Part shown: positions 1 to 7,877 of the stretch, piece by piece
How positions within the stretch are numbered: the first letter of the stretch is position 1
Layout: each line of letters begins with the position of its first letter
Source: CAVVIH01 sp963748295
GTDB lineage: Bacteria; Acidobacteriota; Vicinamibacteria; Vicinamibacterales; 2-12-FULL-66-21
Length of the DNA: 64,000 nucleotides
Direction: 5' to 3'
Assembly (NCBI GenBank): GCA_963748295.1
Contig: CAVVIH010000008.1
Span: forward strand, 558,001 to 622,000
Translations under genes and position numbers: made by a program
Notes under the pieces: generated by a model
Database searches by the model: none
What the model was told of the DNA's origin: nothing
Seen by the model: only the letters and a program-made list of their open reading frames with translations

Positions 1-1
1 C

Positions 2-187
2 GCGGCGCATCGCTACCGCGGCAACGAGCTGGTCGACGCCTTCGGGGTCATGGCTTTTCCTGCCGCGCTCCTGATCTCGATGCCGTTCACCTACGTGAAA
101 GGGCACTCGAGGATCACGCAGTGGATCATCGTCGGCGTGTCGCTGGTCATCCTCGCCGCGATCTCCTACCTGGCGACGCTGATTTGA
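2..187 (+). CDS. C-terminal end of a membrane protein (partial)
   Basis: The frame is open from the window edge and closes with TGA at 185-187, giving 61 residues of a protein that begins outside the window. The visible part has two hydrophobic stretches, around residues 16-31 and 43-60 (the latter reading WIIVGVSLVILAAISYLATLI at the very C-terminus in outline), separated by a short basic loop (YVKGHSRITQ). It is therefore probably the last two membrane segments of an integral membrane protein. It converges with the acyltransferase gene, three bases away. The family cannot be told from this fragment. Confidence 0.55.
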   Translation, partial: AAHRYRGNELVDAFGVMAFPAALLISMPFTYVKGHSRITQWIIVGVSLVILAAISYLATLI

Positions 188-190
188 TCG

Positions 191-1393
191 TCACAGGTAA
201 CTGAGCCACCAGTCGCGGCGGCGTGCCCTCAAGCGCGCAAACCACAGGCAGACAGGGTAGAGCGCCGCGACGACGCCCGCCCACACGGCATACGTCACCC
301 ACAGTTCCCACCCGTAGTCAGGCGGAAACAGGCTCCGTGGCGTGCCGAGCGTCGGCGGCGGCAGGAAGAGGAATGGCGCATTCCCGTAACGCAGCCACGT
401 CAGCCCGATCGACAGCGCGTGGATCAGCGGAATGTGCAGCACGAAGTAGAAGAGCGGCACCCGCCCGAACACGACGAACGGATGCCGCTCGCTCAGGCGG
501 AGCCGATCGATCAGCCCGAGAAACAGAATCGCCGGGCCGAGGGTCATGAGCAGGAACGCAAGCGAGGGCGGATACTTCGTGGCGTTCAGGAACGAGAGCC
601 AGGTGTAGAGCGGACGGCTCTGCACCGCCCACGGCCGCGGATCGCCGTAAACGTTCAGCCCGCGGACCAGCACGAACGCGGCAATCAGTCCCAGCCCCGT
701 TGCGATCAGGATCGGGCGACGGCGTTCCGGTGCAAGGCGGTACACCTGGCCGAAGCAGAACCCCGCGGCCATGACGCCTATCCATGGTACGAGCGGGTAG
801 GCGACGATCACGACCGGCGGGCCTGGCGTCAGCAGGCCCGGCGCGTGGAGCACCTGCCAGAGCCAGCCGGAGGCGCCGAGCTGCGCTGCGTTCACGCCGT
901 CGAACAGATTGTGCAGCGCGATCATCGCCACGCTGAGCGCGGCCAGCGCCCGCGTCGGCAGGTAGACGAGCGCCGCGAGAGCAATCATGCTCATGCCGAG
1001 CGCCCAGAAGACCAGCAGGAACATCGGGCTGAACGTCAGATCGAAGAAGAACCCGATGCGGACGATCGTGAACTCGAGGACGATCAGCCAGAGCCCGCGC
1101 GTCCACAGGAACCGCGAGAGGGCCGCCCTGGTGGCGCCGCGCTGCAGTCGAAGGTACGCCGACGTCCCGGCGCTGAACATGAACACGGGCGCGCAGACGT
1201 GCGTGATCCACCGCGTGAAGAAGATCGCGGGCGTCGTCTGCATCAGGTCTTCGGGTGGAAACGCCATGGCCGCCGCATGGACGTAGTCGCGGGTGTGATC
1301 GAGCGCCATGATCACCATCACCAGCCCGCGCAGGATGTCGACCGCCTGAACGCGCTCGGCAATGCGCGGCCCCGGCGGCGCCGCCGTGGTCAT
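191..1393 (-). CDS. Integral membrane acyltransferase, DUF1624/HGSNAT-like
   Basis: A 400-residue protein with about ten hydrophobic segments. The N-terminal signature is typical of the DUF1624/heparan-alpha-glucosaminide N-acetyltransferase-like family: AVDILRGLVMVIMALDHTRD at residues 17-36, with the conserved Arg and the His of the DH pair, then CAPVFMFSAGTSAY. Family members are predicted to move acyl groups across the membrane onto sugars or envelope glycans; the substrate here is unknown. Its ATG overlaps the stop of the upstream PAS-like gene by four bases (ATGA), so it is probably translationally coupled as the last gene of the GTPase/OmpA operon. That context suggests an envelope role, but this is inference. 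Confidence 0.8.
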   Translation of the reverse strand: MTTAAPPGPRIAERVQAVDILRGLVMVIMALDHTRDYVHAAAMAFPPEDLMQTTPAIFFTRWITHVCAPVFMFSAGTSAYLRLQRGATRAALSRFLWTRGLWLIVLEFTIVRIGFFFDLTFSPMFLLVFWALGMSMIALAALVYLPTRALAALSVAMIALHNLFDGVNAAQLGASGWLWQVLHAPGLLTPGPPVVIVAYPLVPWIGVMAAGFCFGQVYRLAPERRRPILIATGLGLIAAFVLVRGLNVYGDPRPWAVQSRPLYTWLSFLNATKYPPSLAFLLMTLGPAILFLGLIDRLRLSERHPFVVFGRVPLFYFVLHIPLIHALSIGLTWLRYGNAPFLFLPPPTLGTPRSLFPPDYGWELWVTYAVWAGVVAALYPVCLWFARLRARRRDWWLSYL

Positions 1394-1965
1394 TGCGACA
1401 CTGGGAGCGATCGGATCAGCGCGTCGATGCCGTTCAGCAGGCTGTCGCAGGTTGCCGAGAGGGCCTGCCGCAGCTCTGCACGTTCGGCCGGCTGCGACGC
1501 AGCAGCCATTCTCGCGCCCAGATCGCGGATGTCGTTCACCGTTGCGCGCACTTCCTGCCGCACGACTGACAGCGCGTCGGTCGAACCGCTGTTCTGTTCC
1601 GAAGCGAGCGCCTGCTGCCTGACCTTCTGCAGAACGCCGCGAATCCAGTCGCTGCCTCGATCGAGCTGGAAGAGCAGGTACTGCCTGCCGCCGATGATCG
1701 TCGCGACCACCTTGTAGTGGAACTCCTGCCCCGCCTCATCCACTTCCACACACGGGCCCCACTCGCGCCGCGCTGCCTCGCGGTGCCGCCAGACGTCGTT
1801 CGCTTCTTCGAGGATGTGTCCCAGGAACGGGAACGTCATGTCGGCGGTCAGGCGGCTGAACCAGGCGGGCGGCGGCGCCACGGCGGCAAACGATCCACCC
1901 GAGCGCCGTTCGAACACGGCGATGTCCATGGCAGGCAGGAGAGTCTTCAGCAGGTCGTCGCTCAT
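1390..1965 (-). CDS. PAS-like sensory protein of the small-GTPase operon
   Basis: 191 residues from the ATG at 1965; the reading frame is open further upstream but that part is basic, low-complexity and overlaps the GTPase. Residues 1-110 look like a PAS-type fold: an FPFLGHILEEA helix, then GPCVEVDEAGQEFHYKV and a final strand GRQYLLFQLDRG. The C-terminal 80 residues are helical and rich in Ala, Arg and Gln, probably a coiled coil. No catalytic motif is visible. The gene starts 23 bases after the GTPase stop and overlaps the acyltransferase start by ATGA. A role as sensor or effector of the neighbouring GTPase is inferred from context only. Confidence 0.6.
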   Translation of the reverse strand: MSDDLLKTLLPAMDIAVFERRSGGSFAAVAPPPAWFSRLTADMTFPFLGHILEEANDVWRHREAARREWGPCVEVDEAGQEFHYKVVATIIGGRQYLLFQLDRGSDWIRGVLQKVRQQALASEQNSGSTDALSVVRQEVRATVNDIRDLGARMAAASQPAERAELRQALSATCDSLLNGIDALIRSLPVSQ

Positions 1966-1988
1966 GGCGTTACCGTTGAATCTGGATG

Positions 1989-2477
1989 TCAGACGAGGAG
2001 CATTGCACGGGAGAGGGATTCGAACGCCTCCTCGACCTGCGCGCCGCTCTTCGCGCTCGTCTTGACGAAGGGCAGACCGAGCTGGCCGACGAGATCGGTG
2101 TCGAATTCCCACCGGGTAGCGAGATCGGCCTTGTTGACGGCGACCATGAACGGCACGTGGCCGATGGTTCGCTGCGCGCTTTCGTGCAGCGACAAGGCCG
2201 TGTCGAGCGTCGAGCGCCGCGTTCCGTCGACCACGAGCAGATATCCGGATGCTCCACGAAGGTACGACATCCGCACCTTCTGGTATTCGTCCTCCCCGTG
2301 GATGTCCCAGAGGATCAGATCGACGCGCTCGTGGCCGAGATCGACGGTCTTCTTGTCGATCTTCACACCGATGGTGGTGAGGTAAGTGTCCGAGAAAATG
2401 CTGTGGACATAGCGGGAGACGAGGCTGGTCTTGCCGACGCCGAAGGCCCCGAGCATGCAGATCTTTTTCTGAATCAC
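1989..2477 (-). CDS. Ras-like small GTPase
   Basis: 162 residues, the size of a bare Ras/Rab G domain. The G motifs are all recognisable: P-loop GAFGVGKTS (10-18), switch I Thr in TTIG (34-37), WDIHGED (57-63), NKAD (115-118) and TSAK (140-143). The residue matching Ras Gln61 is Glu62 here. There is no C-terminal prenylation cysteine, so membrane recruitment would need a partner. The start is GTG at 2477, overlapping the OmpA stop as GTGA, with GGGGAG six bases upstream. Bacterial Ras-like GTPases such as MglA control polarity and motility; this one is more Rab-like in sequence. It sits between an OmpA-family and a PAS-like protein, so it probably signals to the envelope, which is inference. 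Confidence 0.88.
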   Translation of the reverse strand: MIQKKICMLGAFGVGKTSLVSRYVHSIFSDTYLTTIGVKIDKKTVDLGHERVDLILWDIHGEDEYQKVRMSYLRGASGYLLVVDGTRRSTLDTALSLHESAQRTIGHVPFMVAVNKADLATRWEFDTDLVGQLGLPFVKTSAKSGAQVEEAFESLSRAMLLV

Positions 2478-4208
2478 CGCCCGCTCCCCGATGGCGGCTG
2501 TTCCGGGAGCGCGACGCGAAACGACACCCGTCGATTCCGCTGCTTGTCGTCGTCGGACGCGCCCTGTGTGAGCGGCGATGCGCTTCCCACGCCGGTCGTA
2601 TTGAGGTCCAGCGAGTCCAGCAGCGCGGTGCGAAGCACCGACAGCACGGCAGCCGCCCGCGCCTGGCTCAGAGGCCCGTTCGAGACGTCGCTGCCGTCGC
2701 TATCGGTATGGCCGACGACGTCGATTCGCGCGCGCTGGCCGCGCGCACGGACTACGTCGTTCAGCTCGGTGAGCAGAGCGGCGATCGAGCGGAGCGTCGC
2801 GTCCTGTCCGTCCGCGATTCGCGCCTGTCCGCGCGGAAACCGCACGGCGGCTGCCTCGATCTGCTCTTTCAGGCGCGCTTCCACGCTCGGGCCCGCGTAC
2901 TCGAAGCGGCGGACGCCGGCGATCGCCGGTGCGAGCCGTTCGCTGTCGAGAATCCATCGCGATGACGCGTTTCCCTTTGCCGTCAGCACTCCATCGGCAT
3001 ACGCGAAGGTGACGCCCGGCGGCGGGCGCAGCAAGTCGCGCGCGCGCTCGATCACGAACCGAGGATGAAGACTCTGGTAAGGCTCCCAGCGGCTGTCGAT
3101 CGAGGCGGGCGCGAGATCGAACGCCGGTATCAGCGTCGCCGGATCGCCGGCGAGAGAATCGCGCAGGCCGGCAACGAAGAACCGCCCGTTGCTTCGCCCG
3201 CTGGACACGACGACGATGCCGGGCTCGGTGCGCAGGCGATCGAGGTACGTGTTCCACCGCTGCCGTTCACGCCATCCCAGGAACGCCCAGGCGCCGATCG
3301 CGAGAAGAATGAGTGCGGCGGCGATCGCGATGCGCCGATACAGACCGCGACTGTCCCCGGGCCCGCAGCTCGGTAACGAGGCACGACTCGAGGATCGGCC
3401 GCGCGCGCTCGAACGGCGCGGCATCGCCGCGGTACGCCTCCAGTTCCTGTCCAAACTGCCGGTGGATCCGCTCGACCGCATCCTGGAACGTCGTCTGCAG
3501 CGTGCGCGGCGCGCTGCCGCGAACCACGCCGGCGACGACCGCCTGCGGCCCCTGCTCGATCCAGACCGAGAGATCGCCGACGCGAAGCGCGTCGAGCGTG
3601 TCGCCGCCGGTGTGAAACGAATCGCGGACGAAGTCGCGGATCGCGGTGAGCATCGCCGAGATCTGGTCCGCGTCCTCCGCGGCCTTCGGATTCGACGCCA
3701 CGTGTTGCAGGAGAAGGCCGGTCTCGGCGTGGATCAGAAAGACTTGCTGGACCTGGTACTCCAGCGTGTTCAGTAAGACGATCTCGGCAAACGGCTTGCC
3801 GGTCCGGAGCGCCGTCCACCGCCACTGCAGCGCGCGCCACGAGAGGCTGTGCTCCACCGTCCGGTTGAGCGAGTCCACCATCGTCGCGAGCGTATGGGCG
3901 ATGGCCTTGCGGATGGCGGGTCCGATGACGGGAAACAGCGCATCGGCCAGCGGACGCGGATCGCGCCGCACGGATTCGGTGACGGCGTGTTCGACGGAGG
4001 GCGCGAGCGCCCGCATCAGCTGCGGATCGTTGGCGCGGATGGCGATGGCATCGGGCAGCACGCGGCTGACGTCGCGCGTCTGGACCGCCGGGTCCAGCAC
4101 GTGCGCCTGCAGCGCCAGCAGCTCGCGCTGCTCGGGACCGATGATCAGCGAGCGGAGCTCGGAGAAATCCTCGTCCTGACGGTCTTGCTCGATCAGGGAA
4201 TCAGCCAT
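2474..4208 (-). CDS. OmpA-family protein with cytoplasmic N-domain, split by a frameshift
   Basis: One gene read in two frames. The first frame (from ATG at 4208) gives about 285 residues of conserved, non-exported domain, including VNDPQLMRALAPSVEHAV-like and FLIHAETGLLLQHV segments. The second frame continues with one membrane helix (AIAAALILLAIGAWAFLGW), a linker region, and a C-terminal OmpA peptidoglycan-binding domain (VVGHTDSDG, LSQARAAAV, NRRVSFRV). Joining them needs one base removed from the CCCC run at 3355-3358, giving about 577 residues. The protein would cross the inner membrane once, with the OmpA domain in the periplasm. The start overlaps the coiled-coil gene by eight bases and the stop overlaps the GTPase start. 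Whether the shift is an error or programmed cannot be decided here. Confidence 0.8.
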
Positions 4209-4821
4209 TGCCGGCATCCTCGGTGCCGGCGGCGGCGATGTCGCTGGTGAGACGCATCGCCATCTCGTTGAAGAGCGCCGCCAGCGTAGTGCGGTCGGCC
4301 TTGTCGTTCCGCAGCTCGCGCGACTCGCGCCCGAGCGCCGCAAGCAGGTCCTCGACGCGCTTGCGGATGTCGTCGCTGAGACGCTGATGCTGCTCGAGCA
4401 TCTGTTGACGCAGCTCCCGCTGCGCTTTCGACAGCTGCTCGTCGAGCGTCGTCGTGCGCCGCTCCGCCGCCTTGGCCGCCTCCTGCAGCTCGCGGGACAG
4501 TCCCGCGGCCGCCTCCACCCGCCCGGCGTGCTCGGACTTGATCTGATCGGCCAGCGACTCGTTTTCCTTGCGCGCGTACGTCTCGAGGGCGTCGAGCCGG
4601 GACCGCAAGTCATCCTTGAGATCGTTGGTCTCCTTGAGCATGCGCTCCTCGAGGCGGGCGAACCGGCGGTCGAAGTCGCGCAGCTGGGTTCCAAAGAGGA
4701 TGTCGCGGACCTTGTCGATGCTGCCGGCGCCGGCATCCTGGGCGCCCGATTTCTCCGCCCCTCCAGGACCGGCGGTCACCTCGTTCACCACGGCGTTGTA
4801 CGGATCTTTGGGTGAAATCAT
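4201..4821 (-). CDS. Coiled-coil protein, first gene of the GTPase/OmpA operon
   Basis: 206 residues from ATG 4821, preceded by GAGGAAA at good spacing; the frame is open further upstream but without a ribosome site. Residues 35-60 carry a conserved-looking block (VRDILFGTQLRDFDRRFARLEE). The middle (60-180) is charged, heptad-like and rich in Glu, Arg and Leu, so it is a long coiled coil. There is no signal peptide. It probably forms a dimeric scaffold in the cytoplasm next to the OmpA protein's N-terminal domain. Its stop overlaps the OmpA start (ATGGCTGA). No enzymatic function is suggested. Confidence 0.7.
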   Translation of the reverse strand: MISPKDPYNAVVNEVTAGPGGAEKSGAQDAGAGSIDKVRDILFGTQLRDFDRRFARLEERMLKETNDLKDDLRSRLDALETYARKENESLADQIKSEHAGRVEAAAGLSRELQEAAKAAERRTTTLDEQLSKAQRELRQQMLEQHQRLSDDIRKRVEDLLAALGRESRELRNDKADRTTLAALFNEMAMRLTSDIAAAGTEDAGNG

Positions 4822-4908
4822 GATGCTTTCCTCGGGCGTTCGAGTCGCAGTGAATCCCCTGAGAGGCGCAAGGCTAGCACGCACCGGGGGAAAAGGCACA
4901 TGCTGAAG

Positions 4909-4980
4909 TCTTAATTATTTAATTGCCTTGGGCGGCCGCTGGTGCTACTCTCTGGGGCAATCTCTTAATTAGTTAAGAGA
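4909..4980. promoter_or_regulatory. Promoter with two AT-rich palindromic operators
   Basis: A perfect inverted repeat, TCTCTTAA-TTAG-TTAAGAGA, lies at 4961-4980 and ends two bases before the GGAGG of the next gene. A related but imperfect site, CTTAATTATTTAATTG, lies at 4910-4925. Between them TTGCCT (4923-4928) and TACTCT (4946-4951) are 17 bases apart and could be a -35/-10 pair. The AT-rich sites stand out in a very GC-rich region. A repressor binding both flanks of the promoter is the simplest reading; the regulator is not identified. Confidence 0.5.
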
Positions 4981-4992
4981 TTGGAGGTTCTC

Positions 4993-5766
4993 ATGCGCCT
5001 TGGTGTCGCCCTGGCGTTTGCCGCGGCGCCGTTCGCGTTGCAGCTGCCTGCAGCCGACCCGCCGGATCCGCTCGCCGTTTCCGCGCTCGAGAAGTTCCTC
5101 GCGCGTCCTCCGCTGGCCCACCAGTACTGCGCGACACGCCGTCTCGAAGCATCCGGCGGCGGCCAGCGCGGTTGGATCGAAGTGCAGACCAACTTCGCCC
5201 CCGCGTCAGGCTTCGCGTACGAAGTGACTGCCGAGGGCGGTTCGGGCTACATCCGCGGCCGCGTCCTGCGATCGCTCCTCGACGAAGAGCGGCGGCTGCT
5301 GGCGCTCAAGACCACAAGCGCCGCCATTTCGCTAGCGAACTACAGTCTCCGGCCCGGCGGCCTGACGGAAGAGGGGCTTGTCGCGATTGGATTGCAACCG
5401 CTGCGCAAGGATCGTGCGCTCATCGCCGGCCGCATGCTGCTGACCAGTGACGACGGTCAGCTCGTTCGTGTGGAAGGACGTCTCGCGAAGAACCCGTCGT
5501 TCTGGGTGACGCGCGTCGACGTGGTGCGATCCTACCGGCCCGTCAACGGCGTGTTCCTGCCCGTGTCGCTCCAGACGACCGGGCAGCTCCGGTTTCTCGG
5601 GTCTTCAAAGCTGGGGATGACCTACAGCTACTCGCACGTTGACGAGCGCGCGGTGAACGACGACGCCACCGACCTCAGTCGCGCTACTCCTCAAGGCCGG
5701 ACGTGCGCAGCACTCTCTGGAAACGCGGATCCTGGCGGTACGGATCCCACTTCGCGTCGACGATGA
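4993..5766 (+). CDS. Exported LolA-like/outer-membrane-associated hypothetical protein
   Basis: 257 residues from ATG 4993, with GGAGG five bases upstream. The N-terminus (MRLGVALAFAAAPFALQLPA) looks like a Sec signal peptide. The mature part alternates short strands (GWIEVQTNF, GYIRGRVLRSLL, RVDVVRSYRPVNGVFLPVSLQT), like periplasmic LolA/LolB-type or outer-membrane-lipoprotein-sorting folds, but similarity is only by general pattern. The last 28 codons overlap the convergent regulator gene, and that tail is of poor quality, so the true end may be nearer 5684. It is probably controlled by the palindromic site directly upstream. Confidence 0.6.
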   Translation: MRLGVALAFAAAPFALQLPAADPPDPLAVSALEKFLARPPLAHQYCATRRLEASGGGQRGWIEVQTNFAPASGFAYEVTAEGGSGYIRGRVLRSLLDEERRLLALKTTSAAISLANYSLRPGGLTEEGLVAIGLQPLRKDRALIAGRMLLTSDDGQLVRVEGRLAKNPSFWVTRVDVVRSYRPVNGVFLPVSLQTTGQLRFLGSSKLGMTYSYSHVDERAVNDDATDLSRATPQGRTCAALSGNADPGGTDPTSRRR

Positions 5767-7408
5767 CGTAGATGAGATGAGAGTCCCGAACCGCCGACGC
5801 TTTTTCCAGCCATTCGAACACGCGTTCGTCGTCTTTCAGGCCGGCGTACGCAAGGGCGAATGCCATCGGCGGGACGTAGCGCTTGTGCGCGAGGTGCTTC
5901 AACCCCGCCAGCAACTCGAGCGCCTCGCCGGCGCGGCCGGCTCTGCCGAGGATGTAGGCTGACATCGCCGTCGGCTTCGAGTTGCCATTCGAGAGTCGTG
6001 CCGCTTCGTTCAGCGCTTCGATCGCCTGATCCGTCCTGCCCATTTGTTCGTACGCCTGACCGAGCTGCCAGTGCGCGACCCAGAAATCGGGCTCGGCGCG
6101 AAGCGCGTCGTGCGCATGGAGCGCCGCCGCTTCAGGATTCCGGGCTGAAAACGCGATCTGCGCGGTCATGCTGTGGCTGAGCGCGTCGAGCGGATCGAGC
6201 GCACACGCCCGGCGCGCCGCCGTGAGCGCCTGCGCGTGACGGCGCTGTTGCGAGAGCGCATGTCCGAGCATCCAGTGCGCTTGCCCGGAACCCGGGTCGA
6301 GAAAGACCGCTCGGGAGAGATTCGCCTCGGCGCCGGGCCAGTCCCAGTCGAACAGGAACCGGACGCGTCCCATCGAGGTGTGCGCCTCGGCCACGGTCTC
6401 GCCGTGCTCGAGCGCGAGCGCCGCCGCGGCGCGCGCGTCATCCGACACGTCGGACGGCCGCGTGTCGCTGTTGAAGACGCGGCCGGAGCACGTATCGGCG
6501 ATGCCCGCCCAGGCGAGCGCGTATCCAGGATCGACATCGGTGGCCCGCCTGAAGCATTCGAGCGCCCGCTCTGCCGTCGCCGGCGTCATCTGGTTGTAGT
6601 AATAGCGGCCGCGCAAGTAGAGATCGTACGCCTCCGCGTTTCTCGTCTGCCTCTCCGTGATCGCCGCGGCGCGATGCGGTGAGAGCCGGAGCTCGATCTG
6701 CCGCGCGATCGCCTGTCCGAGCTCCGCCTGCAATCCGAGAAGATCGTTCAAATCGCGTTCGTAGGTATCGGTCCAGGCCTGCACTTGATCGCGCACGCGC
6801 ACGAGCGTGGCCGCGACCCGGCACCGGCCATCCGCGGCACGCACCGACCCTTCGAGGATGTAATCGGCCCCGAGCTCCACGCCGATTTCGCCCAGCGTCT
6901 TGGTGGTCCGCCGATACGCCATGCTCGACGTGCGCCCGACGACGCTGAGGCGATCGGGATCGATGCGGCCGAGGCCGACGATCGTCTCTTCAGTCAGGCC
7001 GTCGGCGATGTAGTCGCTGTCGCCGGTGGCGAGGAGATTCTGAAACGGCAGAACCGCAAGCACCGAACGGCCGGCCGATTCGACGTCGGCGACGAAACGG
7101 TAACCCTTGCCCTGAACCGTCTGGATGAAACGAGAGTGATCGGCCGAGTCGCGCAGCGCCCGCCTGACCTTGCGGATCACGGTGTTGACGCTGGCGTCGG
7201 CGTCGATGAACACGTCGCGCCCCCACAGACGAGTCACGATTTCGTCACGCGTGACGAGCTCGCCGCGGCGATCCACCAGGAGCATGAGCAGCTCCATCGG
7301 GCGGCGCTCCATCTTGACGCTGCGGCCCTGCTTGCGCAGCTCGTACGCGGACAGGTCGAGCACGTAGCCACCGAAGCGAAACGCACGAGACGGCAGATGA
7401 TCGGGCAT
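5684..7408 (-). CDS. Winged-helix regulator with TolB-like domain and TPR repeats
   Basis: 574 residues. Residues 8-105 are an OmpR-type winged helix (RRPMELLMLLVDRRGELVTR, VIRKVRRALRD, VQGKGYRF), here lacking a receiver domain. Residues 115-235 resemble the TolB-like/adenylate-cyclase-associated domain (LAVLPFQNL, DYIADGLTEE, YILEGSVR). From about 255 to 560 there are TPR repeats (AEAYDLYLRGRYYYNQ, AHWMLGHALSQQRRHAQAL). There is no membrane segment between the DNA-binding and TPR parts, so it is probably soluble. This architecture is frequent in Acidobacteria. Its target and signal are unknown. It diverges from the HTH/kinase genes across about 150 bases in which I see no clear promoter. Confidence 0.85.
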   Translation of the reverse strand: MPDHLPSRAFRFGGYVLDLSAYELRKQGRSVKMERRPMELLMLLVDRRGELVTRDEIVTRLWGRDVFIDADASVNTVIRKVRRALRDSADHSRFIQTVQGKGYRFVADVESAGRSVLAVLPFQNLLATGDSDYIADGLTEETIVGLGRIDPDRLSVVGRTSSMAYRRTTKTLGEIGVELGADYILEGSVRAADGRCRVAATLVRVRDQVQAWTDTYERDLNDLLGLQAELGQAIARQIELRLSPHRAAAITERQTRNAEAYDLYLRGRYYYNQMTPATAERALECFRRATDVDPGYALAWAGIADTCSGRVFNSDTRPSDVSDDARAAAALALEHGETVAEAHTSMGRVRFLFDWDWPGAEANLSRAVFLDPGSGQAHWMLGHALSQQRRHAQALTAARRACALDPLDALSHSMTAQIAFSARNPEAAALHAHDALRAEPDFWVAHWQLGQAYEQMGRTDQAIEALNEAARLSNGNSKPTAMSAYILGRAGRAGEALELLAGLKHLAHKRYVPPMAFALAYAGLKDDERVFEWLEKASAVRDSHLIYVIVDAKWDPYRQDPRFQRVLRTSGLEE

Positions 7409-7562
7409 GACCCAGCACGCCGATCTTACGTGCGACGCTGTCGAAGTTTCCAGCCGGCAACCACTTGCGGGGTCAGCAAACCTTCAGAGGGAATTCACCG
7501 CCGCTCCATCGTCAGTTCCTCCGTAGGCGCGCACACTGAGCGTCCGCAAACAAAGGAGGAAC

Positions 7563-7832
7563 ATGATGCTCCACATCACGCCCCACGAGCGTCGGACGCT
7601 GCGAATGCTGGCGATGGGAACGCCGGCCGGCGCGATGGCGTCGCAACTGGGGACGAGTGAATTCGCGCTCGAGATAGAGCTGAGGACACTGTTCGCCCGG
7701 ATGGGCGCGGCGTCTGCGGACGACGCGGTGGCCATGGCGGTTCGGCGTGGATTGCTCGCGCCGCCAGGGAATCCGGACTACCTCGACAGCGCCGATGTCG
7801 AATTTCCGCCCTCTCGTTCGACTTACCTGTAG
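7563..7832 (+). CDS. Small LuxR/GerE-type HTH protein
   Basis: 89 residues that are essentially one GerE-like helix-turn-helix: ITPHERRTLRMLAMGTPAGAMASQLGTSEFALEIELRTLFARMGA. There is no sensor or receiver domain. GGAGG at 7555-7559 fits the second ATG (7566) better than the first, so the protein may be 88 residues. It lies 45 bases before a membrane Ser/Thr kinase and may be co-transcribed with it. It could be a DNA-binding output of the kinase or an autoregulator; this is inference from position. Confidence 0.6.
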   Translation: MMLHITPHERRTLRMLAMGTPAGAMASQLGTSEFALEIELRTLFARMGAASADDAVAMAVRRGLLAPPGNPDYLDSADVEFPPSRSTYL

Positions 7833-7877
7833 CCGGTGTTGATCGCCGGTTGTTTCTCAGGTTCGAGGAATAGAACG

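Noticed and set aside
419..1717. A 432-codon plus-strand frame across the acyltransferase and PAS-like genes
   Set aside because: Low-complexity charged sequence antisense to conserved membrane segments.
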